The position numbers were made by a program, and so were the translations under genes. A DNA stretch of 17,486 nucleotides. It comes from Aquimonas sp044344935 (GTDB lineage Bacteria; Pseudomonadota; Gammaproteobacteria; Xanthomonadales; Xanthomonadaceae). Within the stretch, counting starts at the first letter, position 1. Every line of letters starts with the position of its first letter. Under the pieces are notes generated by a model, which searched no databases, had not been told where the DNA came from, and saw only the letters and a program-made list of their open reading frames with translations. Shown here one piece after another: positions 13,632 to 17,486 of this stretch. Location of the stretch: positions 1 through 17,486 of the forward strand of contig JBIJCA010000068.1 of the NCBI GenBank assembly GCA_044344935.1, written 5' to 3'.

Positions 13632-15149
13632 TCAGGCCGCTGCTGCGGACGCCTTGCGCGGGCCTTCCAGCAGGGCGCGGCGCACGCCGGCGACCACCAG
13701 GTCGACTTCGGCGCTGGTGATGTTGAAGTGCGGGGTGAAGCGCAGCGAGTTGACGCCGCCATGGATCACGCCGAGGCCGCGCTCGCGCATGTATTCCTCG
13801 GTGCTACCGGCGCCGTAGCACTTGAAGTCGTCCGCCAGCTCGCAGGAAAACAGCAGACCGGTGCCCTGCACTTTGGTGATCAGGCCCCCCAGCTCGGTGC
13901 GCAGCTTCTCGAGTTTCTCCAGGAACTCGCGGCCCTTGGCCACGATGTTGGCGCGCACCTCGGGGCTCAGCATGTCCAGCGTCGCGCAGGCGACATCCAT
14001 CGCCCGTGGGTTCGTGGTCATGGTGTTGCCGTAGATGCCCTTGCGGTACAGCTCGGCGGCGCGCGCGTTGACCGCCAGCACGCTCAAGGGGTACTGGCCG
14101 GCGTTGAGCGCCTTGGAGTAGGTCTCCATGTCCGGCGCCTCGAAGCCCTCGAAGCCGGGGTAGTCGACGATCGACAGCACGCCGTGGGCGCGCAGACCGG
14201 CCTGGATGGAGTCGACCAGCAGCAGGGTGCCGTGGGCCCGGGTGAGCTCGCGTGCGGCGGCATAGAACTCGGGGGTCACCTGGCGCCCCGGGTCTCCTTC
14301 GCCCATCACCGGCTCAAGGAACATCGCCTCGATATACCAGCTCTGCTTGTCGGCTTCCGCGAAGGCTGCGCGCAGCTCTTCGACAGAGTAGGGGGTGATG
14401 GTGATCAGCTGCGGCTCGTGGTGCTTCCAGCTCGCCAGGTGCTTCGCATAGGTCGGACGGGTGCTGTCGGAGTACAGCATCGGCAGCTCGGTGCGGCCGT
14501 GGAAGGCGCCCTTGACCGCGATCCGCTTGACCCGCTTGCCGGCATGACGGCCACCGGCGTCGGTGTGCAGCTTGGTGTTGACGTCGGCGATGCGGCCGGC
14601 CAGCGAAACCGACTCCGACCCCGAGTTCAGGCACAGGAACTTGTCGTAGGGGCAGCCGCCACGGCGATGACCGACCTCGCGCTTCAGCGCCTGCGCCAGC
14701 TTCAGCTGCGACAGGCCGGCAGTCATGATGTTGGCCATTACCTGCGGCCGTGCCATGGCCTCGATCACGGGCTTTGGCGTATGGCCGAAGCCCAGCATGC
14801 CGTAGCCGCCGGAGTCATGCAGCACGGCGCCCTTCAACGTGATCACCCAGGGGCCGCGTGCCGCCAATGCGACGTAGGGGTTGACCGCATCGTCGGCGTA
14901 GAAATTGACGTAATCGGCATGGATGGCGGCCAGCTGTTCAGACTCGTCGGCGCGCAGCAGCGCATCGAACTCACTGCCGCGCAGCGATTCGAAGGCGCTC
15001 ACGGCCGCGTCCAAGACTTCAACCAGCTCCGGAAACTGTGCGCCCATGCGTTCGATCGTGGCGTCGTCCAGCCCCTTGCAGCGGACGCTGCCTCCACAGC
15101 TGCGCAGCGGCTTCAGGCGCTCGATCAGGCTCGGCGTGGGGGTATTCAT
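13632..15149 (-). CDS. Class III PLP-dependent aminotransferase
   Basis: Fold-type I, class III transaminase-like enzyme of 505 residues, cytoplasmic. Seen: the cofactor loop LNSGSESVSLAGRIADV (in place of the usual SGxEAxxxAxKLAR), an Asp313-containing segment LLLVDSIQAGLRAHG that corresponds to the family DExQTGxGRxG, and TYSKALNAGQYPLS with Lys346 as the likely Schiff-base lysine. The C-terminal domain ends with VNSLRFTPHFNITSAEVD, typical of the class. It is about 60-80 residues longer than common ornithine or acetylornithine aminotransferases because of an N-terminal extension (about residues 1-90) without recognisable domain. The start has GGGAG about 13 bases upstream. It is a single gene with its own terminator. 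Substrate is unknown; the altered motifs suggest a divergent branch. Confidence 0.87.
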   Translation of the reverse strand: MNTPTPSLIERLKPLRSCGGSVRCKGLDDATIERMGAQFPELVEVLDAAVSAFESLRGSEFDALLRADESEQLAAIHADYVNFYADDAVNPYVALAARGPWVITLKGAVLHDSGGYGMLGFGHTPKPVIEAMARPQVMANIMTAGLSQLKLAQALKREVGHRRGGCPYDKFLCLNSGSESVSLAGRIADVNTKLHTDAGGRHAGKRVKRIAVKGAFHGRTELPMLYSDSTRPTYAKHLASWKHHEPQLITITPYSVEELRAAFAEADKQSWYIEAMFLEPVMGEGDPGRQVTPEFYAAARELTRAHGTLLLVDSIQAGLRAHGVLSIVDYPGFEGFEAPDMETYSKALNAGQYPLSVLAVNARAAELYRKGIYGNTMTTNPRAMDVACATLDMLSPEVRANIVAKGREFLEKLEKLRTELGGLITKVQGTGLLFSCELADDFKCYGAGSTEEYMRERGLGVIHGGVNSLRFTPHFNITSAEVDLVVAGVRRALLEGPRKASAAAA

Positions 15150-15488
15150 CTGGGGGCTTCTCCCGGGTGGCGGGGCCGATGCGCTCGATCGACGCAGTCA
15201 AGGCCCAATAAAAACAGAAACTTAGCCCGATAGTATCACCCGGCATAAGGGGCGCGTAACCCCGCTTCGCCGGAGCGGAAAGCGTCCACGCCCGTCTTGC
15301 TGTGCAGAATTCCCTGCTGGATCAGGGGTTTCCGGCATGCTCAACCGCATGGCCCGCAGCTCAGCTGCGGCCGACGCGGCGGCGCTGCTGTGGGAAGCGG
15401 GGCGCGGCTACCGCGTGAGAAGAAACCCGGACGTCGTCGCGAGTGCGTCCAAAGGCGGCCGCAGTCGGCGGATGGTTCTCGCAGGCTC
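15150..15488. other. Gap between two minus-strand genes
   Basis: This 339-base stretch holds the upstream region of the aminotransferase gene and the 3' flank of the FG-GAP gene. The part at 15205-15250 is AT-richer and probably contains the aminotransferase promoter. A short palindrome (CCGCAGC at 15354-15360, GCTGCGG at 15364-15370) lies past the FG-GAP stop but has no T run. No coding frame with a credible product was found. Confidence 0.5.
15230..15235 (-). promoter_or_regulatory. Candidate -10 box for the aminotransferase
   Basis: On the minus strand TACTAT preceded by TG one base upstream resembles an extended -10 element, about 80 bases before the start codon. The -35 region is poor. 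It is the most promoter-like spot in the AT-richer part of this gap. Confidence 0.3.
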
Positions 15489-17486
15489 TCAGTCTTCCGG
15501 TGTTTCGAACCCGTTGGCGAACAGCTTGAGCGGCAGGCTCTGCGCACTCGCACTGTTGTTGCCAAGGTCCCGATCGCGGCTGAAACCACTCGCTTCGAGC
15601 GACAGGCCGGCGCTCGCTGTGATCTGGAGCGGCGGCGGTGCGGCCAGGCTGCCGGTCAGGTCGATCTGCAGGCTGGCGCCTGCGGCCAACGCCGCGATCT
15701 GCAGATCTGGCGCGCCGCTGCCGCCCGGGGCGGGGCAGGCCGCTCCGCTGCAGGTCCAGGAGATGTTCTGGAGACCGACGGGTGCGGGGGCTTGAATCCG
15801 CAGCGCGAAGGCGACGTCCGGCCCCGGATTCTGCACGTCGACACGGAAGCGCAGGCTGTCGCCGGCCTGGTAGAGCGGGTCGAGCGCGCTCAAGCCCAGC
15901 AACGGGTCGGAGGCCGAAAGCAGACGCAGGCCATCGCTGTCGCTGCTGCTGCCGAAGTCCGCGTTTGTGGAAGTGAACGCCGCGCTGACCACGTAGTCGC
16001 CCACCGCTACGCCGGGACCGAACTCGATGCTGCAGCTCTGCGGCCCTTCGGCGACGACAGGGGTGCTGCAGCTCAGTGTGCTGGTGCCGTTGGCGGCGGA
16101 GACCGCAAAGGTTCCCGAAGGCGCTCCCGCTCCCGTCTCGATGACGTCCAGCTGCGCCCCGAAGGCGACGGTGACGCCGCGATCGCGCGGGCTGGCGATC
16201 GTGTCCAGCGCGAGCGTGGTGCGGAACGGCGGCTGGATCAGCAGGCTGTAGGAACGGCTTTCGCTGAACGGCCCGCCGAGTGCAGCGCTGCTGCTGTCGA
16301 TCACCCGAACGCTGAAGCTGAAGTTGCCGAACTCAGAAGGGGTTCCCGAAAGCAGTCCGTTGCTGCCGAGGCTCAAGCCTTGCGGCAGTTGGCCGCTGGC
16401 CACGCTGAAGGTCAACGGCAAGGTCGCGCCGGTGGCGGCTGTATCGAAGAGCAGACTGTAGGCGGCACCGATCTGGCCCTCCGGCAGACTGGCCGGCTGC
16501 AGGCGCAGATCAGGCTTCACCTGCACGCTGGCCTCGCCGAAGCTCTCCGCGAAGCCGGGCGCGCCGTTGTAGCGGGCACGCAGGCTGCGCGGTCCGACCG
16601 CGCTGGCGGTCAGGGTGCAGCTGCCGCTGCCGGCCATCAGGACTGCGGTGCAGGTGTTTCCGTTGTTATCGCGGAGCAGCACCTCGCCGCCCGCGATTCC
16701 CTCGTCAGCGCTGACGGAAACGCTGGCGCTGTACGTCGACCCGATCAACACGGGCACCGGTATGCTGTCCAAGGTGGTGCGGGTCGCCAAGCTGACGTAG
16801 GCATAGGCCGCACCCGCCAGAGGCTGGCCATCGACCACCGTGCCAGGTGCCGTCACGCCGGCGATGTTGCCACCGAAGGCCAGCGCGCTGCCGAACTGGT
16901 CTTCTGTTGCTCCAGCCGGTGCTAGCAGTCGCTGACGGGGCAACCATTGTTCGTCGTCGAAAAGGAACAGCGCAGCGCTGCCCCTCAGGTTGGCACCTTC
17001 GACATCGTCGTCCGGCGCACCGACCAGTAGACGCGGACCGGAAAGCAGAACCGCGCTGCCGAACTGTGCGCCCTCCGACAGATCAGGGCTGCCCAGTTCA
17101 GACAAGGCTTGCCAGCTGCTCCCGGTGCGGACCCAGCTGAGCACAAGACCGGTGTTGCTGGGACCCATGGATTCGGCGCCGGGAGCCCCCGCCACAGCGA
17201 TATCCCCGTCGATGTCCACTGACCAGCCGAGGCGGTCGCCCCCCGCCGGCACTGCACGAACGAAGCTCGCTTCCTGTGTCCAGTTGGAACCGCTGCGGCG
17301 CCAGAGGAAAGCGCCACCCTGGTCGACGGCCACGCCATCACGTCCCGGCGAGCCGGCGATCAGCGCACCTCCGGACAGCGCGACCGAGAGGCCGAGCCGA
17401 TCGTTGGCAGCCCCACTCGGCAGGCTCAGGCGCTGCTGTTGTGACCAAATGCTGCCGGTGCGGGTGAACACGTAGACCGCACCGCG
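15489..17486 (-). CDS. Secreted FG-GAP / Ig-like repeat protein (5' end missing)
   Basis: Large extracellular or surface protein; the frame runs open to the window edge (reading RGAVYVFTRTG at 17486), so the true start and signal peptide lie outside. At least 665 residues are visible. Seen, in order: about four FG-GAP-type repeats (17486 to about 16800; GSAALFLF, FGSAVLLSGPRLLVGAP); an Ig-like domain (about 16790-16510); a putative-Ig (He-PIG) unit with LPQGLSLGSNGLLSGTP (about 16490-16250); another Ig-like part; and a DUF11-like domain with AGDSLRFRVDVQNPGPDVAFALRI (about 15880-15550). The C-terminus is LPLKLFANGFETPED. Cys residues occur in pairs within the Ig-like parts, suiting an oxidising location. 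FG-GAP repeats form beta-propellers used in binding. Function is unknown; adhesion or ligand binding is a guess. Confidence 0.85.
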   Translation of the reverse strand, partial: RGAVYVFTRTGSIWSQQQRLSLPSGAANDRLGLSVALSGGALIAGSPGRDGVAVDQGGAFLWRRSGSNWTQEASFVRAVPAGGDRLGWSVDIDGDIAVAGAPGAESMGPSNTGLVLSWVRTGSSWQALSELGSPDLSEGAQFGSAVLLSGPRLLVGAPDDDVEGANLRGSAALFLFDDEQWLPRQRLLAPAGATEDQFGSALAFGGNIAGVTAPGTVVDGQPLAGAAYAYVSLATRTTLDSIPVPVLIGSTYSASVSVSADEGIAGGEVLLRDNNGNTCTAVLMAGSGSCTLTASAVGPRSLRARYNGAPGFAESFGEASVQVKPDLRLQPASLPEGQIGAAYSLLFDTAATGATLPLTFSVASGQLPQGLSLGSNGLLSGTPSEFGNFSFSVRVIDSSSAALGGPFSESRSYSLLIQPPFRTTLALDTIASPRDRGVTVAFGAQLDVIETGAGAPSGTFAVSAANGTSTLSCSTPVVAEGPQSCSIEFGPGVAVGDYVVSAAFTSTNADFGSSSDSDGLRLLSASDPLLGLSALDPLYQAGDSLRFRVDVQNPGPDVAFALRIQAPAPVGLQNISWTCSGAACPAPGGSGAPDLQIAALAAGASLQIDLTGSLAAPPPLQITASAGLSLEASGFSRDRDLGNNSASAQSLPLKLFANGFETPED

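Noticed and set aside
13521..15233. Open frame of 570 codons on the + strand opposite the aminotransferase
   Set aside because: Antisense to a well-supported PLP enzyme, no recognisable domain, and it runs across the terminator.
15297..16925. Open frame of 542 codons on the + strand opposite the FG-GAP gene
   Set aside because: Antisense to domains with clear FG-GAP and Ig-like patterns; composition is biased to Ala, Gly, Arg and Gln.
1..17486. CRISPR array, insertion sequence or prophage genes
   Set aside because: No regularly spaced direct repeats, transposase, integrase or phage structural gene was found on either strand.

Overview
The window is GC-rich, gene-dense bacterial chromosome. 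Gene content points to a gammaproteobacterium of the Xanthomonadales/Lysobacterales group. The supporting signs are type II secretion genes in the gspL-gspM-gspN order, a nudE-cysQ-mazG run, short GGTGGGCC-AG-GGCCCACC palindromes between convergent genes, and a secreted FG-GAP protein ending in FANGFE. This placement is inference from gene content, not a phylogenetic result.

Left part (1-6600): a doubly membrane-anchored DUF4349-type lipoprotein (+) converges on a TonB-dependent outer-membrane receptor (-). Two copies of the palindromic repeat face each other between them. A 720-base non-coding stretch separates the receptor from a PiT-family phosphate transporter, whose stop codon overlaps the start of an alpha/beta hydrolase.

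Middle (6650-7735): a tRNA-Leu(CAA) gene on the minus strand with a good -10 box. Beside it is a two-gene toxin-antitoxin cassette, an AbrB/MazE-like antitoxin followed by a Doc/Fic toxin. In the toxin the histidine of the catalytic motif is replaced by lysine.

Operon on + (7736-13356): gspL-gspM-gspN (inner-membrane platform parts of type II secretion) lead into an inositol-monophosphatase-family gene (HisN-like), nudE, cysQ and mazG. Most junctions are 4-base stop/start overlaps, so translation is probably coupled. nudE carries an in-frame amber codon exactly where the family has a conserved tyrosine, so it is broken, mis-sequenced or read through. The last four genes form a nucleotide/phosphate housekeeping group: phosphatase, NADH/ADP-sugar hydrolase, pAp phosphatase and NTP pyrophosphohydrolase.

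Right part (13357-17486): a repeat-rich 275-base gap ends in a perfect 18-bp-stem bidirectional terminator. A class III PLP aminotransferase (-) follows. The last gene is a large secreted FG-GAP/Ig-like protein (-) whose 5' end lies beyond the window. No CRISPR array, transposase or phage gene was seen. The best candidates for something new are the His-to-Lys Doc toxin with its AbrB partner, the nudE amber codon, and the FANGFE tail of the secreted protein.
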